64,000 bases of DNA. It comes from Prado023 sp963700475 (GTDB lineage: Bacteria; Actinomycetota; Actinomycetes; S36-B12; CAIYMF01). A program made the position numbers and the translations under genes. The number at the start of each line of letters is the position of its first letter. The first letter of the stretch is position 1. Under the pieces are notes generated by a model. It was not told the origin of the DNA. It ran no database searches and saw only the letters and a list, made by a program, of their open reading frames with translations. Positions 54,466 through 63,683 of this stretch are shown piece by piece. The stretch is taken from assembly GCA_963700475.1 (NCBI GenBank), contig CAVOXR010000010.1:124001-188000 (forward strand), given 5' to 3'.

Positions 54466-55440
54466 GTGCCGAGCAGCAATCAGGCCCCCCATGTCCACGG
54501 AGCTCACGAACCGGGACACGGGACGGCGACCGGGGGTCGGATCCGCCGCGCGGGTCGAGCCACGAGCCGGGGGTTGCGGCGGGCCACGAGCCCTTCGGTG
54601 CTGCGGGGTTCGGCGATCGAGGTCGCGTGGACGGCCACCCACGTCGTCACGTACCCGCTGGGTGTGCTCGAGGAGCAGGTCCGGCACCCCGAGGAGCGGC
54701 TCAACCTCGACGGGCTCGACCCGATCAAGCGCGGCCTGATCATCGGCGACGTCGAGAACGCCGGCACCCCGATCATCCTGATCCACGGGGTGGTGGACAA
54801 CCGCTCGATCTTCGCCCGGATCAAGCGCGGGCTGCGCCGACGTGGGTTCGGCCGGATCATCACCCTGAACTACTCGCCCCTGACCGATGACGTGCGGGTG
54901 GTTGCCGGGCGCCTGGAGTCCCTCGTCGAGGCGGTGTGCATCGAGACCGGGTACGAGCGCGTGCACGTCATCGGCCACTCGATGGGCGGGCTGGTGGCGC
55001 GCTACTTCGTGCAGCGGATGGGCGGGGACTCGCGCGTCCACACGCTGGTCACCCTCGGCACGCCGCACCAGGGGACCGCCCCGGCGAACTTCGTGCCGCA
55101 CCCCGTCGCCCGGCAGATGCGCCCCGGCTCGGACATCATGACCGAGCTCGCCGCCCCCTCACCGGGGTGCCGGACCCGGTTCGTGGCCATCTGGTCGGAC
55201 CTCGACCAGATGATCATCCCGAAGTCCAACGCCCGGATCGAGCACACCGATCTCAACGCCCGCAACGTGTTCGTGCCGTGCGTGGGCCACAACTCGCTGC
55301 CGGTCGACGGCCGGGTCGTCCACGAGATCTGCACGACGCTGGCCCACGTCGACCAGGACGGCTCCACGGTCGCCGAGGGGGCGACGTCGATCGCCAGCGC
55401 GCCGAGCCGACAGGGAATCCCGCGCACGCCTCCGCGCTGA
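54466..55440 (+). CDS. Alpha/beta hydrolase, lipase-like
   Basis: This protein is 324 residues from the GTG at 54466. After a basic, disordered N-terminus of about 45 residues, it has an oxyanion segment ILIHGVVDNRSIF, the nucleophile elbow HVIGHSMGGLVARYFV (Ser near residue 180), GTPHQGTAPANFVP, and the acid/histidine end VPCVGHNSLPVDGRVV. This is the pattern of bacterial triacylglycerol lipases and related esterases. No signal peptide, so it is probably cytoplasmic. GTG at 54466 was chosen for its -10 spacing; an ATG at 54448 is an alternative. It converges with the methyltransferase across a repeat array. Confidence 0.85.
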   Translation: MPSSNQAPHVHGAHEPGHGTATGGRIRRAGRATSRGLRRATSPSVLRGSAIEVAWTATHVVTYPLGVLEEQVRHPEERLNLDGLDPIKRGLIIGDVENAGTPIILIHGVVDNRSIFARIKRGLRRRGFGRIITLNYSPLTDDVRVVAGRLESLVEAVCIETGYERVHVIGHSMGGLVARYFVQRMGGDSRVHTLVTLGTPHQGTAPANFVPHPVARQMRPGSDIMTELAAPSPGCRTRFVAIWSDLDQMIIPKSNARIEHTDLNARNVFVPCVGHNSLPVDGRVVHEICTTLAHVDQDGSTVAEGATSIASAPSRQGIPRTPPR

Positions 55441-55484
55441 CTGACCCTGCACCCCACCGCCCGCACGTCCGCACCCGCCCGCAC

Positions 55485-55570
55485 GATCTGCGTCCGTTCC
55501 AGGATCTGCTTCCGTTCGGCCGATCTGCTTCCGTGATTTCGGAAGCAGATCGGAGAAACGGAAGCAGATC
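55485..55570. repeat. Nested inverted repeats with five copies of a 13-mer
   Basis: GATCTGCTTCCGT or its complement occurs five times: 55485-55497 (one mismatch), 55503-55515, 55522-55534 and, inverted, 55540-55551 (GATCTGCTTCCG part) and 55558-55570. An inner hairpin has 13-bp arms (CGATCTGCTTCCG 55521-55533, complement 55540-55552, loop TGATTT); an outer one has 14-bp arms (55503-55516 and 55557-55570). It lies between two converging genes: a bidirectional terminator or REP-like element. Confidence 0.7.
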
Positions 55571-55624
55571 GCGAGGCGCGAAGCGCTTGGTGACCCGGCG
55601 ACCTGCCGGGAGCGATAGGTCGCC

Positions 55625-56389
55625 CTAGCCCCGGCGTCCCGCGGAGAGGGCGTAGCCCATCAGGGTGGCCAGCTCCGGCGGGTAGGACAGCTGCGTGCGG
55701 ATTGCCCCACGAACGGCCGGATCCGTGACCACCAGGCGCAGGGCCCGACCCCAGGCGGGCACCAGCCAGCGCCACCCGACCCACTCGATCCGGCTGCGTG
55801 CCTCCGCCCCCAGAGTGATCGTGTGCACCTCGATCGCGCGTTCCACGAGCCTGGAACCCGCCCAACGGCGCCGCCATTCGGCCTGCGTCGGAAGCCACGT
55901 GCCGAGCACGTCGCCCTGGGCGGCGACTGCAGGCGGCGGGCGCTCGCCGACCCACACCGCCTCGTTCATCCCCACCCAGCCGCCCGGGCGGGTCACGCGG
56001 ACGCACTCGGCGATCGCCCGGTCCTTGTCCTCCACGAACGCGATCACGGACTCCACGACGACCAGGTCGAATCGCCCGTCAGGCAGGGGCAGGTCGAGCA
56101 CATCACCGTGGACGGTCGTGACCGCCCCGCCGAGCCCGGCATGCCGCGCCCTGCGCTCGGTCCACTCGAGCATCGTCGGATCGATGTCGAGCGCGGTGAC
56201 CCGGTGGGCGTAGTGCCGCGCGAGGTGCACGGGGCCGACGCCGATGCCCGAGCCCACGTAGAGCACGTGGTGTGCTCGGCGGGCGTGGCACATCTCCAGC
56301 AGCCGCTCGGTGGCCGGATAGCCGCCGTTGTGCTTCGTGATGCCGATCGCCGCCTGGACGTCGAGGTAGCTGGGCTCCGCCGCGACCAT
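55625..56389 (-). CDS. SAM-dependent methyltransferase
   Basis: This 254-residue class I methyltransferase has motif I VLYVGSGIGVGPVHLARHYAH, acidic motif II ALDIDPTMLEW, VHGDVLDLPLPDGRFDLVVVESVIAFVED and VTRPGGWVGMNEAVW. It resembles small-molecule or ubiquinone-type methyltransferases; the substrate is unknown. The start at 56389 has AAGGGGG upstream; TACGCT (56437-56442) gives a plausible -10 with a 40-nt leader. Confidence 0.86.
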   Translation of the reverse strand: MVAAEPSYLDVQAAIGITKHNGGYPATERLLEMCHARRAHHVLYVGSGIGVGPVHLARHYAHRVTALDIDPTMLEWTERRARHAGLGGAVTTVHGDVLDLPLPDGRFDLVVVESVIAFVEDKDRAIAECVRVTRPGGWVGMNEAVWVGERPPPAVAAQGDVLGTWLPTQAEWRRRWAGSRLVERAIEVHTITLGAEARSRIEWVGWRWLVPAWGRALRLVVTDPAVRGAIRTQLSYPPELATLMGYALSAGRRG

Positions 56390-56523
56390 CACCGGCCCCC
56401 TTCCGCCCGCGTGGGCGGGCATCCCCGCCCACCTCCAGCGTAGGAGGGAGCGGTCCGCCCGAACAGGGACCAACGACCGGTCCGGGCGAGGCGCAACCGG
56501 CGACCGGCAGCGGGACAGCGCAG

Positions 56524-59028
56524 CTACAGCTTCTCGACCGGGGCGTAGCGCAGGAGGAGTCGCTTGACGCCCTCCGAGCCGAAGTCCACCGATGCCTCGG
56601 CCTTGTCCCCGGAGCCGAGCGTGCTCACGACCGTGCCCATCCCGAACTTGGGGTGCAGGACGCGATCACCTGCCGACAGGGAGACGACCGCCCTGGCCAC
56701 CGGGCTTCGCTCATACCGGTCAGCCGCCGCCGACAGGGACGGCGCCGAGCCGTATCCCCCGGCGGACGGGCCGGTGTACCGCGCCGGCTCCTCCCGCTCC
56801 CACCGGATCAGCTCGGCGGGGATGTCGGCCAGGAACCGGGACTCAGGGTTGTAGCTCGGCGCCCCCCACGCCGAGCGACTGATGGCGCGGGTGACGTAGA
56901 GCCGCTCCCGGGCTCTCGTGATGCCCACGTAGGCCAGGCGCCGCTCCTCGGACAGCTCGAAGGGGTCGGCCATCGCCCGCATGTGCGGGAACACGCCGTC
57001 CTCCATCCCACTGAGGAACACCACGGGGAACTCCAGGCCCTTGGCGGTGTGCAGGGTCATGAGGGTGACCACGCCCTCGTGGTCGTCACCCTCGGGGATC
57101 TCGTCGGCGTCCGCGACCAGCGCCACCCGTTCGAGGAAGTCGGCCAGGGCGCCTGACCCCTCGCCGGCCTGCTCGGCATCCCGGGTGAACTCGGCGGCCA
57201 CGGCCTCGAACTCCGCGACGTTCTCGGCCCGGACCTCGTCCTGGGGGTCGGTGGAGGCCTGCAGCTCGGCGAGGTAGCCGGAGCGTTCCAGGACCGCGCG
57301 CATGATGTCGGCCGGGCCAGCGCCGGAGTCCACCACGGCGGCGAGGTCATCCAGGATCGCGACGAACGCAGCCACAACCGTGGCGCTGCGACCGGCCATC
57401 CCGGGGATCTCGTCGGCCCGGCGCAGGGCCTCGCCGAAGGTGATCCGCTGGGCCTCGGCGAACCCCGACACATAGGCCTCAGCGCGGTCGCCGATCCCCC
57501 GCTTGGGCACGTTGAGGATCCGCCGCAGGCTCACGTCGTCGGCCGGGTTGGCCACGACGCGCAGGTAGGCCAGGACATCGCGGATCTCGCGACGCTCGTA
57601 GAAGCGCGTGCCACCGACGACCTTGTAGGGCAGGCCGGTGCGGATGAACACCTCCTCCAGCGCCCGGGACTGGGCGTTGGTCCGGTAGAACACCGCGACG
57701 TCACCGGGCTTGGCAAGGCCCTTGTCGGAGAGCCTGTCGATCTCGTTGCCGACGAAGGCAGCCTCGTCATGCTCGGAGTCCGCCACGTAGCCGACGATCT
57801 GCTCACCGGCGCCGGCATCGGTCCACAGCTTCTTCGCCTGGCGGTCGGAGTTCCTCGCGATGACCGCGTTGGCCGCCGACAGGATCGTCTGGGTCGAGCG
57901 GTAGTTCTGGTCCAGGACGATCTGCCGGGCGTTGGGGAAGTCCGTGCTGAACTCCACGATGTTGCGAACAGTGGCCCCACGGAAGGCGTAGATCGACTGG
58001 TCGGAGTCACCGACAACAACGAGCTCGCCGGGGGCGATCTCCCCGCCGGGCCGGCCGACGAGCTCGGACACGAGCCGGAACTGGGCGTGGTTGGTGTCCT
58101 GGTACTCGTCGACCAGGATGTGCCGGAACCGGCGGCGGTAGTGCTCGGCGACGTCGGGGAACCCGACCATCAGCGCCACCGCGTGCCCGATCAGGTCGTC
58201 GAAGTCGACGGCCTGGGCCCGGGCAAGGCGCGTCTGGTAGGCCGTGTAGACGTCGGCCAGTGTCGCCTCGGTGTCGTTGGTGGCCTGGGAGCGGAAGGTG
58301 TCGGGGTCGACCAGCTCGTTCTTCAGGCCCGAGATCTTGTTGAGCAGCCCGCGGGGCGGCATCCGCTTGGGGTCGAGGTCCAGGTCGCGGGACACCAGCG
58401 TGACCAGCCGCAGGCTGTCGGCCTGGTCGTAGATCGAGAACGTCGACTTCATGCCCAGGCGTTCGGCCTCCCGGCGCAGGATGCGCACGCAGGCCGAATG
58501 GAAGGTGGAGACCCACATCGCGCGGGCCTTCGGCCCCACGGCCACCTCGACGCGTTCGCGCATCTCGGCAGCTGCCTTGTTCGTGAAGGTGATGGCCAGG
58601 ATCTCGCCGGGTCGCGCGTCACCGGTCGCCAGCAGGTGGGCAATCCGCCGGGTGAGCACACGGGTCTTGCCCGAGCCAGCCCCGGCGACGATCAGCAGCG
58701 GCCCGCCGCGGTGCTCGACGGCCTGGCGCTGCGGCGGGTTGAGGTCCGAGACCAGGTCGACCATCTCCGCAGCCCGCTCGGCCTCGCGCTTGGCCCGCCG
58801 ATCCGCCGCCGCCGCATCGGCACCCCCCTTGGCCGCGGCAACCGCGGCACGCACCATGTCCGCGGCCCGTCCGGCCTCAGTGGCGCGAGCCACGCTCCCC
58901 GCGTCCGGTTCGGGGGAGGCGGGAACGAACAGGGCGCCCTGGTCCGCCTCGCGGTCCGCCTCACGGTCCACGGAGTCGACGGGCATGGTCGTCCGCGGGA
59001 GGCGAGGCAGCAGGTCATCCGCGAGCAC
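56524..59028 (-). CDS. pcrA: UvrD/PcrA-type DNA helicase
   Basis: The 834-residue superfamily 1A helicase has a non-conserved N-terminal extension of about 80 residues, then motifs LNPPQRQAVEHRGGPLLIVAGAGSGKTRVL (Q motif and Walker A), HILVDEYQDTNHAQF (Walker B), VVGDSDQSIYAFRGA, VDFDDLI, FYRTNAQSRALE, VTLMTLHTAKGLEFPVVFL and AYVGITRARERLY, with a C-terminal Tudor-like tail (GDRVLHPKFGMGTVV). It unwinds DNA in repair and displaces proteins. GTG at 59028 was chosen because TAGAAT (59035-59040) ends 6 nt before it. Confidence 0.96.
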   Translation of the reverse strand: MLADDLLPRLPRTTMPVDSVDREADREADQGALFVPASPEPDAGSVARATEAGRAADMVRAAVAAAKGGADAAAADRRAKREAERAAEMVDLVSDLNPPQRQAVEHRGGPLLIVAGAGSGKTRVLTRRIAHLLATGDARPGEILAITFTNKAAAEMRERVEVAVGPKARAMWVSTFHSACVRILRREAERLGMKSTFSIYDQADSLRLVTLVSRDLDLDPKRMPPRGLLNKISGLKNELVDPDTFRSQATNDTEATLADVYTAYQTRLARAQAVDFDDLIGHAVALMVGFPDVAEHYRRRFRHILVDEYQDTNHAQFRLVSELVGRPGGEIAPGELVVVGDSDQSIYAFRGATVRNIVEFSTDFPNARQIVLDQNYRSTQTILSAANAVIARNSDRQAKKLWTDAGAGEQIVGYVADSEHDEAAFVGNEIDRLSDKGLAKPGDVAVFYRTNAQSRALEEVFIRTGLPYKVVGGTRFYERREIRDVLAYLRVVANPADDVSLRRILNVPKRGIGDRAEAYVSGFAEAQRITFGEALRRADEIPGMAGRSATVVAAFVAILDDLAAVVDSGAGPADIMRAVLERSGYLAELQASTDPQDEVRAENVAEFEAVAAEFTRDAEQAGEGSGALADFLERVALVADADEIPEGDDHEGVVTLMTLHTAKGLEFPVVFLSGMEDGVFPHMRAMADPFELSEERRLAYVGITRARERLYVTRAISRSAWGAPSYNPESRFLADIPAELIRWEREEPARYTGPSAGGYGSAPSLSAAADRYERSPVARAVVSLSAGDRVLHPKFGMGTVVSTLGSGDKAEASVDFGSEGVKRLLLRYAPVEKL

Positions 59029-59034
59029 CTGTGG

Positions 59035-59040
59035 ATTCTA
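59035..59040 (-). promoter_or_regulatory. -10 element (TAGAAT) of pcrA
   Basis: TAGAAT on the reverse strand ends 6 nt before the pcrA GTG at 59028; no Shine-Dalgarno site. A near-consensus hexamer. Confidence 0.6.
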
Positions 59041-59081
59041 GGTGCCCGGGCCGACACCGCCGGGACAGGTGCCCCCGCGGG

Positions 59082-60479
59082 TCAGCGGACCCGGACCTTC
59101 TTCCGCGGTGCCCAGGTGGCTCCGCCGGGGTTCGCGACCGAGACCGACATCCAGTACCTGCGGCCCTTCTTGAGGCCCTTGATCGTGCAGGAGCGCGCCT
59201 CCGGAGCTGCGGAGCACGACCCGGCGACAGCTGCCCCGCGCTTGGAGCTCATGAGGGCCTCCACGCGGTACCCCGTCACGGCCGCACCGCCGGGACGGCT
59301 CGGCGCCTTCCAGCGCGTCGTCACCGCGCGACGCGAGGACTTGACGGCGACCGAGCGTGGCTTGCTCGGCCGCGCGATCGGTTCGGGTGGCGGGGGAGGC
59401 GCCGGGTCGGCGACGGCGAAGGTGCTGCTGCCCGGTGCGTAACCGATGACGGTGGCCGAGAGGTTCGCCGCCCCCAGCGACGTGCCCAGCGCCACGGACC
59501 CATCCGAGGCCAAGGGGACGACCACGGTGGCGGTCGTGGTGCCGATGGGGGTGGAGACCTGGCCGGGAGGCCGGGGTGAGCCCGAGGACCACGCTGCAAG
59601 CGTGGCGGGGGCGTTGCTCGACGAGGTGACCTGCAGCACGACCGCGCCCACACCCGCGGGCACCAGCCCGGCGACCGCGGCAGTCGGGTACAGCGAGCGG
59701 CCGGCGAGGCTCCGGCACGAACCCGTCAGGCCCGCGCCCACGCCAGCCCGCGTGTCGAGGATGGCCGTCGGGGTGACCGGCACCGCGCCGGGGACGGCGC
59801 TGATGTCGGGCACGACCAGCCCGGCACCCGTCCCCGGGGTCGCCCTCGTCGACTTCGTCGGGCAGTACGGCTGGGTCTGGGCCGCACCGGTCCACCAGCT
59901 GGTGATCCCCGCGGCGCCATCCCACGACATGGACATGTGGACGTGGTTGCGATGGCAGGTGGTGTCCAGGCTCGTGCCGGACCTGCCCGGGTCGAGGCAG
60001 TTGTTGTACTCGGTCCAGCCACGACCGGGGTCATACATCCGGATCATCCTGCTGTCCCAGATGATGTACATGATCCCCAGGCGCCGGGCCATCTCGTGCG
60101 GCGTGCCGTCGGCGGCCGGGGCGAGCAGCCAGGCCACGAAGGCGTCGGCCATCTCCTTCTCGGCGGGCACACGGACGGAGCGCATCCAGTCGACCGCCCG
60201 GCCGTCGAAGTGCTCGCTGGTGCTCGACGTGCAGGAGCGAGGGATGTAGATGGTCGCCGGGCCGTAGGTCGCCAGGAGCAGGTTCTGAAGGCCCGCGGCC
60301 CCAGGGCGCGGGGTCGGGTCGCAGATCGTCTGCGCCTCGTAGAAGGCGGCGTTGTCCAGCGCGAGGGGCAACGGGACCGCGGCGGTGGGCAGCGGCGCGA
60401 GCGCCTGCGCGGGCCCGCCGACGAGGGCCACCAGAAGGGCAGCCGAGGTCGTGGCAACGAGCATGCGGAACCCAGCCAT
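59082..60479 (-). CDS. Secreted multidomain protein (M15-like domain, fibronectin III)
   Basis: This 465-residue secreted protein has a signal peptide (MLVATTSAALLVALVGGPAQALA). Residues 60-190 contain STSEHFDGRAVDW and CHRNHVHMSM, the H-x(n)-D-W and H-x-H pattern of D-Ala-D-Ala carboxypeptidase-like (M15/VanY-type) zinc folds. Residues 225-340 match the actinobacterial TAILDTRAGVG secreted domain. A fibronectin type III module ends the chain (PSKPRSVAVKSSRRAVTTRWKAP, VTGYRVEAL). It probably acts on or binds the cell wall. Two in-frame ATGs (60479, 60464) are possible; the first has GAGGGG upstream. Confidence 0.8.
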   Translation of the reverse strand: MAGFRMLVATTSAALLVALVGGPAQALAPLPTAAVPLPLALDNAAFYEAQTICDPTPRPGAAGLQNLLLATYGPATIYIPRSCTSSTSEHFDGRAVDWMRSVRVPAEKEMADAFVAWLLAPAADGTPHEMARRLGIMYIIWDSRMIRMYDPGRGWTEYNNCLDPGRSGTSLDTTCHRNHVHMSMSWDGAAGITSWWTGAAQTQPYCPTKSTRATPGTGAGLVVPDISAVPGAVPVTPTAILDTRAGVGAGLTGSCRSLAGRSLYPTAAVAGLVPAGVGAVVLQVTSSSNAPATLAAWSSGSPRPPGQVSTPIGTTTATVVVPLASDGSVALGTSLGAANLSATVIGYAPGSSTFAVADPAPPPPPEPIARPSKPRSVAVKSSRRAVTTRWKAPSRPGGAAVTGYRVEALMSSKRGAAVAGSCSAAPEARSCTIKGLKKGRRYWMSVSVANPGGATWAPRKKVRVR

Positions 60480-60620
60480 ACCCCTCCCCTCGACATCGGC
60501 GCCCCCGCGCTTGAAACAACCTACGACCCGCCGTGGCCAAATCCAGTGATTTCGGAACCCTAAGGACAGCCCCAGGACTCACGGTCCCCTCACGGTCCTG
60601 CCCTCCCGGGCGAAGCCGCC

Positions 60621-60626
60621 TACGAT
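60621..60626 (+). promoter_or_regulatory. -10 element (TACGAT) for the PIG-L gene
   Basis: TACGAT ends 7 nt before the GTG at 60634, favouring that start over the ATG at 60625, which overlaps the hexamer. Confidence 0.55.
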
Positions 60627-60633
60627 GTCCGGC

Positions 60634-61353
60634 GTGGAGATCCCCCCTGAGCTCACTCGCGTCCTTGTCGTCACCGCGCACCCCGATGACGTCGACTTCG
60701 GGTCCGCGGGAACGGTGGCAACCCTCGTGGCGGCAGGCGTCAGCGTCACCTACTGCATCGTCACCGACGGCGACGCGGGCGGATTCGACCCGGCCGTTCC
60801 GCGCTCGGAGATCCCCCGGATCCGCCGAGCCGAGCAGATCGCAGCGGCCGCGGTACTGGGGGTCACCGATGTACGGTTCCTCGGCTACCGCGACGGCGAG
60901 CTGACCGTCAGCCATGACCTGCGCCGCGACATCTCGCGGGTGATCCGCCAGGTGCAGCCCCAGCGCGTGATGACGATGTCCCCCGTCCGGAACTGGGAGC
61001 GCATCGCCGCCTCGCACCCTGACCACATGGCCGCCGGTGAGGCAACCGTCCAGGCCATCTACCCCGACGCGCGCAACCAGTTCGCCCATCCGACGCTCAT
61101 GACCGACGAGGGTCTCGAGGAGTGGCACGTCAAGGAGCTGTGGATGTCGGGCTCGCCGACGCCCAACACGTACGTCGACGTCACCGACAAGTTCGAGCTG
61201 AAGGTGGCGGCCCTGCGCGCGCACGTGAGCCAGACAGAGCACATGGACGATCTCGAGGGGATGATCCGCGGCTGGATGACCCAGACGGCCGAGCGGGGCG
61301 GGCTGCCCGAGGGTCGCCTGGCGGAGATGTTCCACGCCGTCACCCTCGGCTGA
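60634..61353 (+). CDS. PIG-L family deacetylase
   Basis: This 239-residue zinc deacetylase has VLVVTAHPDDVDFGSAGTVA (zinc-binding H-P-D-D), then VTDGDAGGFD, RFLGYRDGEL and a later SHPDHMAAGEATV zinc histidine. It is of the LmbE/MshB type that removes acetyl groups from N-acetylglucosaminyl conjugates; a role in mycothiol synthesis or conjugate turnover is possible but not shown. A GTG at 60634 is preferred for the leaderless signal. Confidence 0.9.
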   Translation: MEIPPELTRVLVVTAHPDDVDFGSAGTVATLVAAGVSVTYCIVTDGDAGGFDPAVPRSEIPRIRRAEQIAAAAVLGVTDVRFLGYRDGELTVSHDLRRDISRVIRQVQPQRVMTMSPVRNWERIAASHPDHMAAGEATVQAIYPDARNQFAHPTLMTDEGLEEWHVKELWMSGSPTPNTYVDVTDKFELKVAALRAHVSQTEHMDDLEGMIRGWMTQTAERGGLPEGRLAEMFHAVTLG

Positions 61354-61392
61354 GCCCGGGCCGGGAGTTTCGTCCGGTTCGCCGGGTTGACC

Positions 61393-61398
61393 TACCCT
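61393..61398 (+). promoter_or_regulatory. -10 element (TACCCT) for the small membrane protein
   Basis: TACCCT ends 6 nt before the ATG at 61405, with no Shine-Dalgarno site. Confidence 0.5.
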
Positions 61399-61404
61399 GT
61401 GACC

Positions 61405-61755
61405 ATGAGTTACCTCTTCGAGTCCCTCGTCGTGCTGCACTTCATCGGCCTCGCGGCCCTTCTGGGAGGGTGGCTCGTGCAGATGTCGGCGCCCACCAAG
61501 GTCGTCAACCGCGCCATGCTCGATGGCGCGTTCACGCAGCTGGCCACGGGCCTGGCGATGGTCGGCCTGGCCGAGACCGTCCTGTCCGACGACGAGGACA
61601 TCAACCACATGAAGGTCGGCCTCAAGCTGGCGATCCTGCTGGTGATCACGGTGCTGGCGTGGGTCAACCGCAAGAAGGAGTCCGTGCCGGTGGGCGTGTG
61701 GGGGGCCATCGGCGGACTGACGATCGTCAACATCATCATCGCCGTCTTCGTCTGA
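61405..61755 (+). CDS. Small four-helix membrane protein, unknown function
   Basis: This 116-residue protein has four hydrophobic helices (SLVVLHFIGLAALLGGWLVQM, a central LATGLAMVGLAETVL, LKLAILLVITVLAWVN and a C-terminal GLTIVNIIIAVFV) with a short charged loop DDEDINHMKVG. No family name is certain; it resembles small actinobacterial inner-membrane proteins. It converges with the LuxR-type regulator, the stops being 9 bp apart. Confidence 0.75.
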   Translation: MSYLFESLVVLHFIGLAALLGGWLVQMSAPTKVVNRAMLDGAFTQLATGLAMVGLAETVLSDDEDINHMKVGLKLAILLVITVLAWVNRKKESVPVGVWGAIGGLTIVNIIIAVFV

Positions 61756-61764
61756 GCTGACCTC

Positions 61765-62430
61765 TCAGACCACGCCGCGCGCCTGGGCCCAGCGGGCCAG
61801 CTCGTGGCGGTTGGACAGCTGCAGCTTGCGCAGGACGGCCGACACGTGGGTCTCCACCGTCTTGATGGACAGGACAAGCTCCTTGGCGATCTCGCGGTAG
61901 GTGTAGCCGCGGGCGATGAACCGCATGACCTCGCGCTCACGCGGCGAGAGCTGGTCGAGGTCGTCGGAGGCGGGCGCCACGTTTCCTGAGAACGCGTCGA
62001 GGACGAACCCCGCGAGCCGGGGGGAGAACACCGCCTCACCGGCGGCGACCCGGTGGATCGCGTCGAGGAGCTCCTCGGCAGTCACGCCCTTGGTGACGTA
62101 GCCCCGGGCGCCGCCGCGGACCACGCCGATCACGTCGTCGGCGGCATCGCTGACACTCAGGGCGAGGAAGCGGGTCTCGGGCAGCTCCGGCACGCAGGCG
62201 TCGAGGATCGCACGCCCACCACCCCCGGGCAGGTGCACGTCGAGCAGGACCACGTCCGGGCGGGTGGCCCGGATCACGATGATCGCCTTCTCGACGTCCC
62301 CGGCCTCACCGACAAGGTCAACCGAGCCGGCGAGCTCGTGGGCGACCCCGGCCCGGAACAGCCCGTGGTCGTCGACGAGCACCACGCGGGGCAGCGCGGT
62401 GGCGGGCGGGAGATCCGGGCTCTCAGGCAT
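61765..62430 (-). CDS. NarL/LuxR-family response regulator
   Basis: This 221-residue regulator has a receiver domain (acidic D20-D21, phosphoacceptor D64 in VVLLDVHLPGGG, KGVTAEELLDAI with K near 109) and a LuxR-type helix-turn-helix (LSPREREVMRFIARGYTYREIAKELVLSIKTVETHVSAVLRKL). Its ATG at 62430 overlaps the end of the kinase gene, so they are co-expressed. The direct repeats at 63684-63738 are its probable binding sites. Confidence 0.95.
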   Translation of the reverse strand: MPESPDLPPATALPRVVLVDDHGLFRAGVAHELAGSVDLVGEAGDVEKAIIVIRATRPDVVLLDVHLPGGGGRAILDACVPELPETRFLALSVSDAADDVIGVVRGGARGYVTKGVTAEELLDAIHRVAAGEAVFSPRLAGFVLDAFSGNVAPASDDLDQLSPREREVMRFIARGYTYREIAKELVLSIKTVETHVSAVLRKLQLSNRHELARWAQARGVV

Positions 62431-63649
62431 CGAGGGCACCCCTCATCGGGAGCACCAGGCGAACCTCGGTGCCCTCACCCGGGGCGCTGCGCACGCTTGC
62501 CGAGCCGCCAACCGAGGCCATCCGGGCCACGATCGACTGGCGCACGCCATGGCGGTCGGGATCGACGGCAGCGGGGTCGAACCCACGTCCACGATCACGC
62601 ACGTTGACCTCCAGCTGGTCGTCATCCACCTCGGCGTACACGGTCGCCGGGGCGCCGGCATGCTTGGCGGCATTCACCAGGGCCTCCCGGGTGGCCGCCA
62701 CCATGGCCGCGATCCGATCATCCACCACGGCGTCGCCGACCGTCACGAGCTCGATCCGCGCGTCGTAGTCGGCCTCGGTGGTGGCCACGACCTCCGCGAG
62801 CGCGGCGCCCAGCGAGCCGGACACCCCCACGGGGGCGTACAGCCACGAGCGCAGGGCACGCTCCTCGGCGCGAGCCAGGCGGGTCACCTCAGCCGGGTCG
62901 TCGGCACGCCGCTGGATCAGGGTCAGTGTCTGGAGGACGGAATCGTGGACGCGCGCAGCCATCGCGGCGCGCTCCTCAGCGCGGACGGCTGAGTACCGCT
63001 CAGCCTCCAGCCCCTTGATCCATGTCGAGATCCAGGGCAGGGCGATGAGCACGACACCGGCGACGACCGCCCCAGCAGCGGCCATCGAGCGGCCGGTGGT
63101 GACGAGGTCGAGCTGCGGGCCGATCACGGCCACCAGCCCCAGCAGGACCAGGCCGAGCCCGACGAGGACCCGGATCGCGCCCTGGCGATCCGACAGCGCG
63201 GCCGTGGCCTGGACGCCCTCCTCGGCGCGGTTGCGGATGGTCGCGCGCTGGAGGTCGTCACTCTGCCGCCACAACAGGATCACACCGGCACCCACGATCA
63301 GGACCGGCCCCCACAGGGACACCCGGATCGGCAGGCCCAGCGCAGCCAGGCCCAGCAGGACCCCCAGGCCGAGGGCGAGGATCCCCAGCACCCCGGTGAG
63401 GTCCCAGCCACCGGTCGACCTGTCGGTACCTTCCGGTGGCTCGGAGCGATCGGGATCCAGGGGGAGGAAGACCCACATGAGGGCGTAGGCCACGATCCCG
63501 ATTCCGCCGGCCAGCGCTGTGAGGACGAAGGCCACCCGGAAGACCCAGGCCGGGGTCGAGAGGTGCTCCGCGAGCCCACCGGCCACACCGCCGATCCAGC
63601 GGTTGGACACGCTGCGAACGACGCGGCGGGTACCCACGGTCTGGCTCAT
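62423..63649 (-). CDS. PspC-domain sensor histidine kinase
   Basis: This 408-residue kinase has a PspC-type N-terminal domain (RSVSNRWIGGVAGGLAEHLSTPAWVFRVAFVLTALAGGIGIVAYALMWVFLP shows its pattern in two segments around residues 11-62), four more helices, and a C-terminal HisKA_3 module with phosphorylated H235 (AARVHDSVLQTLTLIQ) and an ATPase domain (REALVNAAKHAGA, DRGRGFDP). PspC kinases sense envelope stress. It is divergent from another Pro-rich gene beginning at 63782. Confidence 0.92.
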   Translation of the reverse strand: MSQTVGTRRVVRSVSNRWIGGVAGGLAEHLSTPAWVFRVAFVLTALAGGIGIVAYALMWVFLPLDPDRSEPPEGTDRSTGGWDLTGVLGILALGLGVLLGLAALGLPIRVSLWGPVLIVGAGVILLWRQSDDLQRATIRNRAEEGVQATAALSDRQGAIRVLVGLGLVLLGLVAVIGPQLDLVTTGRSMAAAGAVVAGVVLIALPWISTWIKGLEAERYSAVRAEERAAMAARVHDSVLQTLTLIQRRADDPAEVTRLARAEERALRSWLYAPVGVSGSLGAALAEVVATTEADYDARIELVTVGDAVVDDRIAAMVAATREALVNAAKHAGAPATVYAEVDDDQLEVNVRDRGRGFDPAAVDPDRHGVRQSIVARMASVGGSASVRSAPGEGTEVRLVLPMRGALDA

Positions 63650-63683
63650 GTCCCCATGATCGCCCGCGCACCACGGGAGTGTC

